NCBI GenBank assembly: GCA_036521995.1
Contig: DATDGR010000074.1
Span: forward strand, 1 to 39,027
Source: Gp13-AA77 sp036521995
GTDB lineage: Bacteria > Acidobacteriota > Terriglobia > UBA7540
Length of the DNA: 39,027 nucleotides
Direction of reading: 5' to 3'
How positions within the stretch are numbered: position 1 is the stretch's first letter; the number at the start of each line of letters is the position of its first letter. Shown here one piece after another: positions 26,884-34,854 of this stretch. The notes below the pieces were generated by a model. It saw nothing but the letters and a program-made list of their open reading frames with translations, did no database searches and was not told the origin of the DNA. Both the position numbers and the translations under genes were made by a program.

Positions 26884-28290
26884 TTGAGCACGCTGTCCCT
26901 ACCTGCTGAGCTCACGCCCCACACTCTTCCCAAGGCAAAAACAAGCATCGCCAAGCTGACGCTCTGGCCTCTCGTGGCCGCCACCTTTTTCATGGTGTCC
27001 GGCGGAACCTACGGCACCGAGGACATCGTGCACGGCGCCGGTTACGGCCTGGCGATCCTGATCCTGCTGCTGACGCCGCTGTTGTGGAGCCTGCCCACCG
27101 CCTTCATGATCGGCGAACTCGCCAGCGCCCTTCCCGCTGAAGGCGGTTACTACGCCTGGGTGCGGCGGGGTCTCGGCAACTTCTGGGGTTTTCAGGAAGC
27201 GTGGCTGTCGCTGGTGGCGAGTATCTTCGACATGGCCATCTACCCGACGCTCTTTGTGGCCTACCTCACCCGCCTGGTACCGTGGTTTGCTGTGGGGCAC
27301 CGGGGTGAGATGGTCGCTCTCAGCGTGGTGATCATCTGCGCGGGCTTGAACCTGGCGGGTGTGCGGGTGGTGGGCATCAGCTCACTCTGGCTTTTCTTCC
27401 TGCTCTCGGCGCCTTTCGCCCTGATCGTGCTGCTGGCGCCCTTCAAACTGGGAGCTCTGGCGCACGCGCACACCGCCCCGGTGACTTCCGCCGTGGGGCT
27501 GCTCGGCGGGACGCTCATCGCCATGTGGAACTACATGGGCTGGGACAACGCTTCCACCATCGCGCTGGAAGTCGAGCGGCCGCAGCGCACCTACCCGCGG
27601 GCCATGATCGCCGCCGTGATTCTCGTGTCACTCACCTATATTCTGCCGGTGGTGGCAGTCAAGGTCACCGGCGTTCCCGCCTCGGCGTTCGAGACCGGCT
27701 CCTGGGCCGATCTGGCGGGCCTGATGGCGGGCAACTGGCTGCGGGTGGCGCTGGTCTTGGGTGGCATGATGAGCGGCTTCGGCATGTTCAACGCTCTCGT
27801 GATGAGCTATTCGCGGCTGCCGCTGGCCATGGCCCAGGACGGCATGCTGCCCCGCGTCTTCGCCCGGATTCATCCCAAGACGCGCGCGCCCTGGGTGGCG
27901 ATCCTGGTCTGCGCCACCGGCTGGGCCCTCTGCCTGGGTTTAGGGTTCGAGCGCCTGGTGACGCTCGACATCATGCTTTACGGCGGCAGCCTGGCGCTCG
28001 AGTTCATCACCCTGGTGGTGCTGCGCCTTCGCGAACCTACTCTGCGCCGGGAGTTCCGCGTGCCGGGCGGCCTCGTAGGCTGCGTCCTGGCTGGCGTATT
28101 CCCGATTCTGCTGCTCACTCTGGCCGTCGTGCACGGTGATCACGAGGAAGTGCTGGGGATGAACGGCCTGGTCTTCGGGGCGCTTATTGTCGTGGCAGGC
28201 TTCGCCGTCTATTACGCAACGGGCTTCGTCCGCCGCTCCCACTCACAGGCCGCAACGGTGGAGGGTCAGGCCCAAGCAGATGTCGCGTAG
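26884..28290 (+). CDS. APC-family amino-acid permease
   Basis: A 468-aa, roughly twelve-helix transporter of the amino acid-polyamine-organocation superfamily. Helix 1 has the unwound-region pattern FFMVSGGTYGTEDIV, followed by LPTAFMIGELASALPAEGGYYAWVRRGLG, typical of the APC helix 2-3 region; LIAMWNYMGWDNASTIALEVERP is the helix 6 region. It probably imports or exchanges amino acids or polyamines by cation symport; the substrate is unknown. The start is TTG at 26884. The strong AAGGAGG lies 15 bases upstream, further than ideal, with GAGAG closer, so the start is somewhat uncertain. No related gene is co-directional. Confidence 0.88.
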   Translation: MSTLSLPAELTPHTLPKAKTSIAKLTLWPLVAATFFMVSGGTYGTEDIVHGAGYGLAILILLLTPLLWSLPTAFMIGELASALPAEGGYYAWVRRGLGNFWGFQEAWLSLVASIFDMAIYPTLFVAYLTRLVPWFAVGHRGEMVALSVVIICAGLNLAGVRVVGISSLWLFFLLSAPFALIVLLAPFKLGALAHAHTAPVTSAVGLLGGTLIAMWNYMGWDNASTIALEVERPQRTYPRAMIAAVILVSLTYILPVVAVKVTGVPASAFETGSWADLAGLMAGNWLRVALVLGGMMSGFGMFNALVMSYSRLPLAMAQDGMLPRVFARIHPKTRAPWVAILVCATGWALCLGLGFERLVTLDIMLYGGSLALEFITLVVLRLREPTLRREFRVPGGLVGCVLAGVFPILLLTLAVVHGDHEEVLGMNGLVFGALIVVAGFAVYYATGFVRRSHSQAATVEGQAQADVA

Positions 28291-28306
28291 AGAGGGCTGG
28301 TTAGCG

Positions 28307-28334
28307 TTCACGGTCTCCGTCCAAGGCATATAAT
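28307..28334 (+). promoter_or_regulatory. Possible promoter with perfect TATAAT
   Basis: TTCACG (28307-28312) and TATAAT (28329-28334) are 16 bases apart. Its direction leads across the leuA remnant (antisense to it) towards padR. No gene starts directly after it, so it may be a relic, a source of antisense transcript, or a chance match. Confidence 0.3.
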
Positions 28335-28425
28335 CTTATCCGAAGTTGCCATCAGCCGGCCACCAACACCACCGCCAGTGCGCGTGGCTTCGTTCAAACG
28401 GCCTCGCGGGAGCCTGTGAGCCCCT

Positions 28426-28611
28426 CTAGCGCATGTGGGCCAGACGGTTGAGCCCATCGAGATACACTTTGGCGCTGGCTTCGATCGCGTCCGTTGAGGC
28501 GCCCCGCCCCACTACCCGACGCTCACCCTTTTCGAGCTGCACCGTAACTTCACCCATGGCTTTCGTGCCGCTGGTGACAGCGTGAATGTCGTGGGTACCA
28601 GACGGCTCCTC
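28426..28611 (-). pseudogene. leuA: C-terminal remnant of 2-isopropylmalate synthase (leuA)
   Basis: On the minus strand this frame ends HDIHAVTSGTKAMGEVTVQL, then GERRVVGRGASTDAIEASAKVYLDGLNRLAHMR and a stop at 28426. That is the end of the LeuA C-terminal regulatory/dimer domain (consensus like 'VTSG..ALGEVTV.L.......GRGASTD.IEASAKAY..ALN.L'). Homology covers only about 55-60 residues. Upstream, where the rest of the gene should be, the sequence turns directly into the promoter and start of padR. The frame stays open to 28737 but that part is antisense to padR and not LeuA-like. No intact leuA is in the window. Confidence 0.65.
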
Positions 28612-28651
28612 TTGACATTTTTCACTCACCGGTATACATGTAGAACTTCTA
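28612..28651 (+). promoter_or_regulatory. padR promoter with an overlapping palindromic operator
   Basis: A perfect TTGACA (28612-28617) is followed by TATACA (28633-28638, 15-base spacing) or the overlapping TACATG (17-base spacing). An 11-base perfect palindrome TAGAA-C-TTCTA lies at 28641-28651, across the expected transcription start and four bases before the padR ATG. PadR proteins commonly repress their own operon by binding a dyad near the promoter, so this is a good candidate operator. Confidence 0.5.
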
Positions 28652-28654
28652 GGT

Positions 28655-28996
28655 ATGATTACGGGCGAACAGAGATCGGATTTTCTCAAGGGCACGCTTG
28701 ACATGTTGATCCTGAAGGTGGTTGCGCTCGGGCCCATTCACGGCTATGCGCTCGCGCGGCGGATTCAGCAGATCTCTCGGGACGTTTTTCAGCTTCAGCA
28801 AGGTTCGCTCTATCCCGCGCTGCACCGGCTGGAGGACCGCGGCTGGCTGCGCGCCGAATGGAAGGCTACGGATACAGGGCGCGAAGCGAAGTTTTATGCA
28901 TTAACGACCTTGGGAAGGAAGCAGTTGGAGAGTGAACTGGTCAATTGGGAGCGATTGACGGAGGCGGTCGCCTTGATCCTTCGGACGGCAGGGTAG
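28655..28996 (+). CDS. PadR-family transcriptional regulator (acidobacterial ADOP-linked type)
   Basis: A 113-aa winged-helix regulator. The core reads DFLKGTLDMLILKVVALGPI, HGYALARRIQQIS, QQGSLYPALHRLEDRGWL and AEWKATDTGREAKFYALT, the PadR N-terminal pattern, followed by a C-terminal helix for dimerisation. It matches the acidobacterial subgroup found immediately upstream of ADOP permeases. The stop is 26 bases before the permease ATG, so one transcript is likely. The ATG at 28655 lies only about ten bases after the predicted transcription start, leaving little room for a ribosome-binding site. The ligand is unknown. Confidence 0.92.
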   Translation: MITGEQRSDFLKGTLDMLILKVVALGPIHGYALARRIQQISRDVFQLQQGSLYPALHRLEDRGWLRAEWKATDTGREAKFYALTTLGRKQLESELVNWERLTEAVALILRTAG

Positions 28997-29022
28997 CCGG
29001 CCGCAAACGAGGAGCAGAGGTC

Positions 29023-31653
29023 ATGCGTTGGTATCGCCGATTTTTCCGAAGACGTCGCGCTGAAACGCAGCTCGACGCGGAGCTGTGCTTCCACCTCGAT
29101 CAGCAAATTGCCGACTACGTCGCCGCCGGCATGACGCCGGAAGAGGCCCGTCGCCGCGCGCGTCTGGAATTCGGCGGCCTCGATCAAGTTAAAGAAGAAT
29201 GCCGGGACGTGGGCGCCGCGAGATTCGTTGAGTCCTTAGCCCAGGACATGCGCCAGGGTTTGAGGATGCTGCGCAAGAACCCGGGGTTCACCGTGGTCGC
29301 GGTCCTCACCTTGGCGCTCGGCATTGGCGCGAACACCGCTATTTTCAGCGTGATTGACGCCGCCTTGCTGCGCCCGTTGCCTTATGACCGGGCCGAGCAG
29401 TTGGTTAACATCTCAACGCTGCATTTGAACGGGAACGGGATGGTGATCTCGCCGGATTTCAAAGCCTGGCAGGAGCAGAGCGGGATCTTCGAATCGGTCG
29501 GGGCTTTTACTCTAGGCTTCAACTCCTACAGCCGCGGAGCCAACCTCACAGGAGTTGGGGAGCCGGCCCGCGTTGAGGCCATAAACATCACGCCTGGATT
29601 CTTCCGCGTGCTCGGCGTGCAGCCGATTCTGGGACGCAGCTTCAGCGAGGCCGAGGGTCAGCCCGGTCACAATCAGGTCGCACTGCTCAGCTCGGCGGTC
29701 TGGCGCCGTGAATTCGGCGGCGACCGCAGCGTCCTGAACAAGACGATTCACCTGGATGGAATGCCGTTCACGGTCGTTGGCATCATGCCGGCAGGCCTGC
29801 TTTACCCTCCCGGAGATCTCTGGGTGCCGGAAGTGTTGGATGCTTCCAACTCTCTCCCCCAGAGCGCGGACTGGCGCATGCTCTACGTCATCGGCCGCTT
29901 GAACCCGGGTGTGAGCCTGGCCAAGGCGCGGGCGGACCTGGAAGTCCTCACCCACCGCCTCGACGCGCAGTTTTCGCCGGGACGAAGAAAGGCCCGCTCG
30001 CGCTGGCACGTGGAAATCATTCCGCTCCGGCAGTTGCTGGCGGGCGACGTTGGGCAACTGCTGCTCATTCTCCTGGTGGCGGTGGGCTTTGTGCTACTGA
30101 TTGCGTGCGCCAATCTTGCCAACCTGCTGCTGGCGCGGGCCGCGGCTCGCGGCAAGGAGGTGGCGGTCCGGGCGGCGCTAGGCGCAAGCCGTTTCCGGTT
30201 GGTGCGCCAGTTTCTGGCGGAAAGCGTCCTGCTGGCGGCGCTTGGGGGAGGGCTCGGGTCGGTGGTGGGATTGTGGGCTGAGAGGGCCATGAAGCAACTC
30301 ATTCCGCCCCAACTTCCCGCTGACGTCAGCCTGGATCCGCGGATTCTGGCTTTCGTCATCGGCGCCTCAGCCTGCGCGGTCATTCTCTTTGGACTGATTC
30401 CCGCGCTTTCTGCCTCGCGGGTGGATGTGAACGAAGGGCTGAAGGAAGGCGGGGCGCGGGCCGGCTTGGGACGGGGTGCGCATCGCCTGCGCGGTCTGCT
30501 GGTGGTGGCGGAGACGGCCCTCGCCTTGGTACTGCTGACGGGTGCGGGACTGCTGGCCCGCAGCCTGATGCGGCTCACTGAGGTAGATCTCGGTTTCGAC
30601 CCGCACCACCTGCTGCTGGCCGACGTCTGGCTGCCCGTCACCCTCATCGATGAGCCCCAGCGTCAGGCCAATTTCTTTCAGGAGGCGCTTGAGCGTCTTG
30701 GCGCTCTGCCCGGCGTCGAAACGGCGGCGGCCACCACGCATTATCCGGTGAGCGTGTTCAATGCGCTGACCACCGGCGTCCTCATTTCCGGCGGACCCGC
30801 TCCTGAGTCCGGTCAGGCGATCTCTATCGCTGGCGTCAGTCCCGACTATTTCAGAGCCTTGGGCATTCGACTGCGCGAAGGGCGCTTCTTCAACAGCCAG
30901 GACGCGGCCAGCGCGCGCAAGGTTGTCATTCTGAACGAGTCGGCAATGCGCCGCGTCTTTGTGGGGCGCGACCTCGTTGGGCATGAAATCAGTCTGTATG
31001 GCACCAAGGGTCCCTGGCGCGAGGTGGTGGGAGTAATTGCCGACACGAGGAATTACACATTGGAGCGCGAGCCGTGGCCGGAAATCTATCTTCCGTACCA
31101 GCAGGAACCGTCCCTCTTCATGACCCTCGTACTGCGCTCCAAGGGCGACCCGATGGGCCTGGCCGCCGGCCTGCGGCGCGCCGTGGCGAGCGTGGACCCC
31201 AACGAGCCCGTGTCGGGCATCGAGACCATGGACGACGTGGTGCAGAAGCTGGTTGTTCCGCGGCGCTTCAAGCTGGTCTTGCTCGGGTCGTTCGCGCTGC
31301 TGGCCCTGGCGCTCGGCGCCATCGGACTCTACGGTGTGATTTCGTATGCGGTCACCGAGCGCACGCACGAAATCGGCGTTCGCGTGGCGCTAGGGGCCGA
31401 GCGCAGCGACGTGTTGAAGCTCGTGATCGGGCAGGGGTTCAAACTGAGCTTGATGGGTGTGGGGCTCGGGATCGCGGGCGCGCTGACGCTGACGCGGTAT
31501 CTCTCGAGTCTGCTCTACGGCGTCAAACCGACTGATCCGTTCACCTTGGTTGCGGTCTCCCTTATTCTGGTGGCGGTGGCGCTGCTTGCAAGTTACGTAC
31601 CAGCGCGCCGGGCCGCGAGAGTCGATCCCATGGTGGCGCTGAGACATGAATGA
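29023..31653 (+). CDS. ADOP-type ABC transporter permease with N-terminal prefix domain
   Basis: An 876-aa permease of the acidobacterial duplicated orphan permease type. Residues 1-75 form the soluble prefix (MRWYRRFFRRRRAETQLDAE, then MTPEEARRRARLEFGGLDQVKEECRD). This is followed by the first MacB-type half (GLRMLRKNPGFTVVAVLTLA, GANTAIFSVIDAALLRPLP) and a second FtsX half ending ERTHEIGVRVALGAERSDVL..VPARRAARVDPMVALRHE. Start ATG 29023 follows GAGCAGAGG; the longer frame from 28945 overlaps padR. The protein probably belongs to a mechanotransmission or export system with an ATPase encoded elsewhere. Control by the PadR upstream is likely from gene order. Confidence 0.92.
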   Translation: MRWYRRFFRRRRAETQLDAELCFHLDQQIADYVAAGMTPEEARRRARLEFGGLDQVKEECRDVGAARFVESLAQDMRQGLRMLRKNPGFTVVAVLTLALGIGANTAIFSVIDAALLRPLPYDRAEQLVNISTLHLNGNGMVISPDFKAWQEQSGIFESVGAFTLGFNSYSRGANLTGVGEPARVEAINITPGFFRVLGVQPILGRSFSEAEGQPGHNQVALLSSAVWRREFGGDRSVLNKTIHLDGMPFTVVGIMPAGLLYPPGDLWVPEVLDASNSLPQSADWRMLYVIGRLNPGVSLAKARADLEVLTHRLDAQFSPGRRKARSRWHVEIIPLRQLLAGDVGQLLLILLVAVGFVLLIACANLANLLLARAAARGKEVAVRAALGASRFRLVRQFLAESVLLAALGGGLGSVVGLWAERAMKQLIPPQLPADVSLDPRILAFVIGASACAVILFGLIPALSASRVDVNEGLKEGGARAGLGRGAHRLRGLLVVAETALALVLLTGAGLLARSLMRLTEVDLGFDPHHLLLADVWLPVTLIDEPQRQANFFQEALERLGALPGVETAAATTHYPVSVFNALTTGVLISGGPAPESGQAISIAGVSPDYFRALGIRLREGRFFNSQDAASARKVVILNESAMRRVFVGRDLVGHEISLYGTKGPWREVVGVIADTRNYTLEREPWPEIYLPYQQEPSLFMTLVLRSKGDPMGLAAGLRRAVASVDPNEPVSGIETMDDVVQKLVVPRRFKLVLLGSFALLALALGAIGLYGVISYAVTERTHEIGVRVALGAERSDVLKLVIGQGFKLSLMGVGLGIAGALTLTRYLSSLLYGVKPTDPFTLVAVSLILVAVALLASYVPARRAARVDPMVALRHE

Positions 31654-32224
31654 AGCGATCAGCTATCAGCTGTTCGACTCGAGGTTGCTCCGATTTCCCT
31701 TGACTTTTCCGATCGAATCTCTTATTCACTTGTTATGAACGCTGCTAGTCCGTCCACGCAAGCGTTGGCCAGTCGCAGCCGCCCAAATATCGGTGCGCGG
31801 ACGCTTTTTTTGTATGGCACCGCCAAGAAGTTGGGCATATCCCACGATCTTATTGAAAGCCAATGAGTTAAAAATCGACTGGCGGAATACCCCACGACCT
31901 TATTGATTACAAAGGCTTTATAAAATTACGATGGGGGATATCCCACGATGTTATTGATAAATAAGGATCTTAGCTCGACGATCTCATGATTTCATTGAAA
32001 AATACACCTCTTAGCCTGCCACTATCCGTGAAACTTTTCGTTCCTAATCCCCGCTGTTTGATAAAGCGTCAAGACGAGGATCACGTGAGAATTTGACCTT
32101 CGCCTGGTCTGCCTCGGCTCGATCGCTTCCAGGTTCAAACAACATCAGCGGCAGCCCGAGCCACTCGACCGAGCGGTGCAAGGTAGTGCGTTCACTTTGG
32201 GTTTGCACTACAATGACCGGGTCC
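31654..32224. other. AT-rich gene-free interval carrying a repeat array
   Basis: About 570 bases between the permease and the DUF6807 gene, visibly richer in A and T than the surrounding genes, especially 31830-32045. No protein-coding frame is convincing. It contains the four-copy direct repeat listed separately. A T-run at 31805-31811 follows GC-rich sequence but sits inside, not after, the only stem I could draw. Confidence 0.55.
31841..31998. repeat. Four evenly spaced 16-bp direct repeats
   Basis: Copies are CCCACGATCTTATTGA (31841-31856), CCCACGACCTTATTGA (31891-31906), CCCACGATGTTATTGA (31942-31957) and a weaker CTCATGATTTCATTGA (31983-31998). Start-to-start distances are 50, 51 and 41 bases. 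The first three also share a preceding GGNATAT/GGAATAC-type flank, so the unit is about 24 bases. The intervening sequences are unrelated to each other. The array lies 227 bases upstream of the DUF6807 gene. Confidence 0.8.
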
Positions 32225-33325
32225 ATGGAACATCGGAGCTGCGCGGTGAGCGGGCGCTTCATCAAGCCGGGTTTGGTTTGCCTATTCCTTGGATTCGCTG
32301 GCTTGTTTGCCTTAGGCTTGGCATCGGTTTTCGCTCCCGTCCAAGCTGGCCCAAAAGGCGGTGACACATCAGGGATCTCCCCCGGCCCCGCGGCCGGCGC
32401 TGCGCCAGCGCTGGCGGTCGATCTCAAGCCGGCCGGAAAACACGTTGCGGTGCTCATCGGTGGGCGGCCGTTTACCACCTATTATTTTGATCCTGCCATC
32501 GCCAAGCCTTATCTCTCTCCGTTGCGCAGCGCACAGGGCACAATCGTGACGCGCGGTTTTCCCATGGTGGATGACATCGCGGGCGAAGATCACGACGAGC
32601 CCCACCAGCGCGCCATGTTTTTCGCCCACGGCAACATCAATGGGCTGGACTTCTGGAACGAAGCCAGCTTTCGCCGCTGGAGCGGTCACGTGCTGGACTC
32701 GGCTTTTGGCCGCACCGTTTTCCGCAAACTGGATGAGGCTCAGGGTGGGCCCGACTCGGGATCGGTGCGCGTCGAGTTTGACCTCGTGAACTCCAAGGAT
32801 CGGGCGATCGCCCAGGAAACCCAGGCCTTCACTTTTCGCGGCGACGAGAGCTCGCGAACGATCGATTGCGAGTTCACCATCCTCGCCAGCCACAGCGACG
32901 TGAAGATGGGTGACGAGAAAGACGGGACCTTTGCCATCCGGCTGGTAAAGGCTCTCGACTCTCCGCCCGGCCACATGGTGAATTCCGAAGGCGCTACCGA
33001 TGAGGCGGGCATCTGGGGCAAACGGGCGGATTGGGTGGATTATTATGGAGACGTCGCGGGCGAGGAGCTGGGTGTAGCCGTGTTCGACTGCCCGCAGAAT
33101 CTTCGCCATCCCACCACCTGGCATGCCCGCGGTTACGGCCTGCTGGCCGCCAATCCATTCGGCCTGAAGTACTTCACCCACGACAAGGGCAACGATGGCA
33201 GTTACACGATTCCGGCCGGCAGTTCACTGGTGCTTCGCTACCGGGTCCTGATTCACCATGGGGATTACCAACAGGCTGGCGTGGCGGAAGCCTATCGACA
33301 GTACGCGGAGAGCAGCCGGCAGTAA
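32225..33325 (+). CDS. Exported DUF6807 / PmoA-like protein
   Basis: A 366-aa protein with a signal peptide (about residues 12-38; LVCLFLGFAGLFALGLASVF..VQA). The mature part has TTYYFDPAIAKPYLSPLRSA, VTRGFPMVDDIAGEDHDEPHQRAMFFAHGNINGLDFW and WVDYYGDVAGEELGVAVFD, the pattern of DUF6807 'PmoA family' proteins. These are found beside sugar oxidoreductases and hydrolases; the biochemical role is not known to me, although the fold is galactose-mutarotase-like. The start is chosen at ATG 32225; ATG 32213 is equally possible, and neither has a Shine-Dalgarno. The Gfo/Idh/MocA gene follows 23 bases downstream, probably in one operon. Confidence 0.75.
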   Translation: MEHRSCAVSGRFIKPGLVCLFLGFAGLFALGLASVFAPVQAGPKGGDTSGISPGPAAGAAPALAVDLKPAGKHVAVLIGGRPFTTYYFDPAIAKPYLSPLRSAQGTIVTRGFPMVDDIAGEDHDEPHQRAMFFAHGNINGLDFWNEASFRRWSGHVLDSAFGRTVFRKLDEAQGGPDSGSVRVEFDLVNSKDRAIAQETQAFTFRGDESSRTIDCEFTILASHSDVKMGDEKDGTFAIRLVKALDSPPGHMVNSEGATDEAGIWGKRADWVDYYGDVAGEELGVAVFDCPQNLRHPTTWHARGYGLLAANPFGLKYFTHDKGNDGSYTIPAGSSLVLRYRVLIHHGDYQQAGVAEAYRQYAESSRQ

Positions 33326-33348
33326 GCAGAGCCGTCGGAAGAGGAATT

Positions 33349-34722
33349 ATGACAGCAGAATCGGATCTGAGTCGTCGGGATTTCCTCAAGACCACCACCC
33401 GCACTACAGCGGGGCTGGCGGCGCTCGGCGGGGTGACCTTCCTGACTCGCCCACAGAGGGTATTCGGAGCCAACGACCGCGTACGGGTGGCCGTGTGCGG
33501 TCTTCACGGGCGCGGTAAGGATCACCTGGCTGCCTTCTCGCAGGTGCCGAATGTGGAGATCGTGGCTCTCTGTGACGTGGACGAGAACGTGTTGAACAGG
33601 CAGGTAGGACGCGTCACCGGCAGTCCGCAAACTTTTGTCGACGTCCGCAAGCTGCTGGAAGATAAATCCATCGATGCCATCTCCATCGCGGTACCCAACC
33701 ACTGGCACTCCTTGATGGCCATTTGGGCGTGCCAGGCCGGCAAAGACGTCTACGTGGAGAAGCCTTGCTCGCACAACCTCTGGGAGGGCCGTCAGCTCGT
33801 GCTCGCGGCGCAAAAATACAATCGCATCGTGCAGCATGGCACCCAGATTCGTTCCGCGCCTGCCGCCCGGTCGGCGATTCAGCAGATCCACGACGGCGCT
33901 ATTGGCGAGGTCTACCTGGCGCGAGGTCTCTGCTTCAAGTGGCGGGATACGATCGGGCATGCGCCGCCGAGCGCAGTCCCACCTGGAGTCCATTATGACC
34001 TTTGGACCGGCCCGGCGCCGCTGAAGCCGTTCACCAAGAACCGGTTTCATTACAACTGGCACTGGATCTGGGACACCGGCAACGGCGACATCGGCAACCA
34101 AGGCGTGCACCAGATGGACGTGGCGCGCTGGGGTCTGGGGTTGAAGTTTCCCAATCGGATCTCAGCGGTGGGCGGTCATTTCATGTTTGATGATGATCAG
34201 CAGACGCCCAACACTCTCAACTGCGCTTTCGAATTCGATCTGCCGGACGGCAAGCGCAGGCTGATGGAGTTCGAGGTGCGGCACTGGATCACCAATCGCG
34301 AAGCTGGGATCGGCGAAGCCGGCCTGGTGGCGGCAGGGGAGCACGACTCCAACGTGATCGGCAATATCTTCTACGGGTCAAAAGGGTACCTGGCTACCGG
34401 TGACGAGGACGCTTGCAGTTACAAGACCTGGCTTGGCCGCGACCAGAAACCCGGTCCGTCCGGCCACGGCTCGGGCGATCACTTTGCGAACTTTATCGAC
34501 TGCGTTCGGAACCGCAGGCCCGAGGATCTGAATGCGCCCATCGAAGAAGGATACATTTCCGCCGGGCTAGTCCATCTAGCGAATACCTCGTATCGTCTGG
34601 GCCGGACTTTGCGCTTCGATCCCGAATCGGAGCAGGTGATCGGCGACGACGAGGCCAATAGGCTACTGCGGGATGGCGACCGCGAGTATCGGCCGCCCTT
34701 TGTAGTGCCCGAGGAAGTGTAG
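33349..34722 (+). CDS. Tat-exported Gfo/Idh/MocA family oxidoreductase
   Basis: A 457-aa protein. It starts with a twin-arginine signal (LSRRDFLKTTTRTTAGLAAL), followed by a Rossmann NAD-binding domain (VRVAVCGLHGRGKDHLAAF, IVALCDVDENVL), the catalytic-region lysine motif VEKPCSHNLWEGRQLV, and the GFO_IDH_MocA C-terminal domain (GNQGVHQMDVARWGLGLKFP). Such exported enzymes carry a bound NAD(P) and act on sugars or glycosides in the periplasm; recent work on related families shows redox-assisted glycoside cleavage, which I mention only as a possibility. GAAGAGGAA precedes ATG 33349. The upstream DUF6807 gene is the usual partner. Confidence 0.9.
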   Translation: MTAESDLSRRDFLKTTTRTTAGLAALGGVTFLTRPQRVFGANDRVRVAVCGLHGRGKDHLAAFSQVPNVEIVALCDVDENVLNRQVGRVTGSPQTFVDVRKLLEDKSIDAISIAVPNHWHSLMAIWACQAGKDVYVEKPCSHNLWEGRQLVLAAQKYNRIVQHGTQIRSAPAARSAIQQIHDGAIGEVYLARGLCFKWRDTIGHAPPSAVPPGVHYDLWTGPAPLKPFTKNRFHYNWHWIWDTGNGDIGNQGVHQMDVARWGLGLKFPNRISAVGGHFMFDDDQQTPNTLNCAFEFDLPDGKRRLMEFEVRHWITNREAGIGEAGLVAAGEHDSNVIGNIFYGSKGYLATGDEDACSYKTWLGRDQKPGPSGHGSGDHFANFIDCVRNRRPEDLNAPIEEGYISAGLVHLANTSYRLGRTLRFDPESEQVIGDDEANRLLRDGDREYRPPFVVPEEV

Positions 34723-34854
34723 GGTTGTTTCGGGTCGACGCGGAACGCCGCCTTCCCGTGCGCCTTAGCTCGAAATCGCCGCGCATCCTCCTTTTTTCGC
34801 AGCTCTCCAAGGTCCACGGCCGATTCGGCCGTCTTTGATAGACTCCAGATGATC

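Noticed and set aside
28996..29023. Permease start at 28945 overlapping padR
   Set aside because: The ATG at 29023 has a ribosome-binding site and begins the known prefix domain, while the earlier residues are padR in another frame.
31793..31820. Terminator after the ADOP permease
   Set aside because: The T-run falls inside the loop of the only stem (GGTGC/GCACC), not after it.
31841..31998. CRISPR array
   Set aside because: Repeats are only 16 bases and degenerate, spacing varies (50, 51, 41), there are just four copies and no cas genes nearby.
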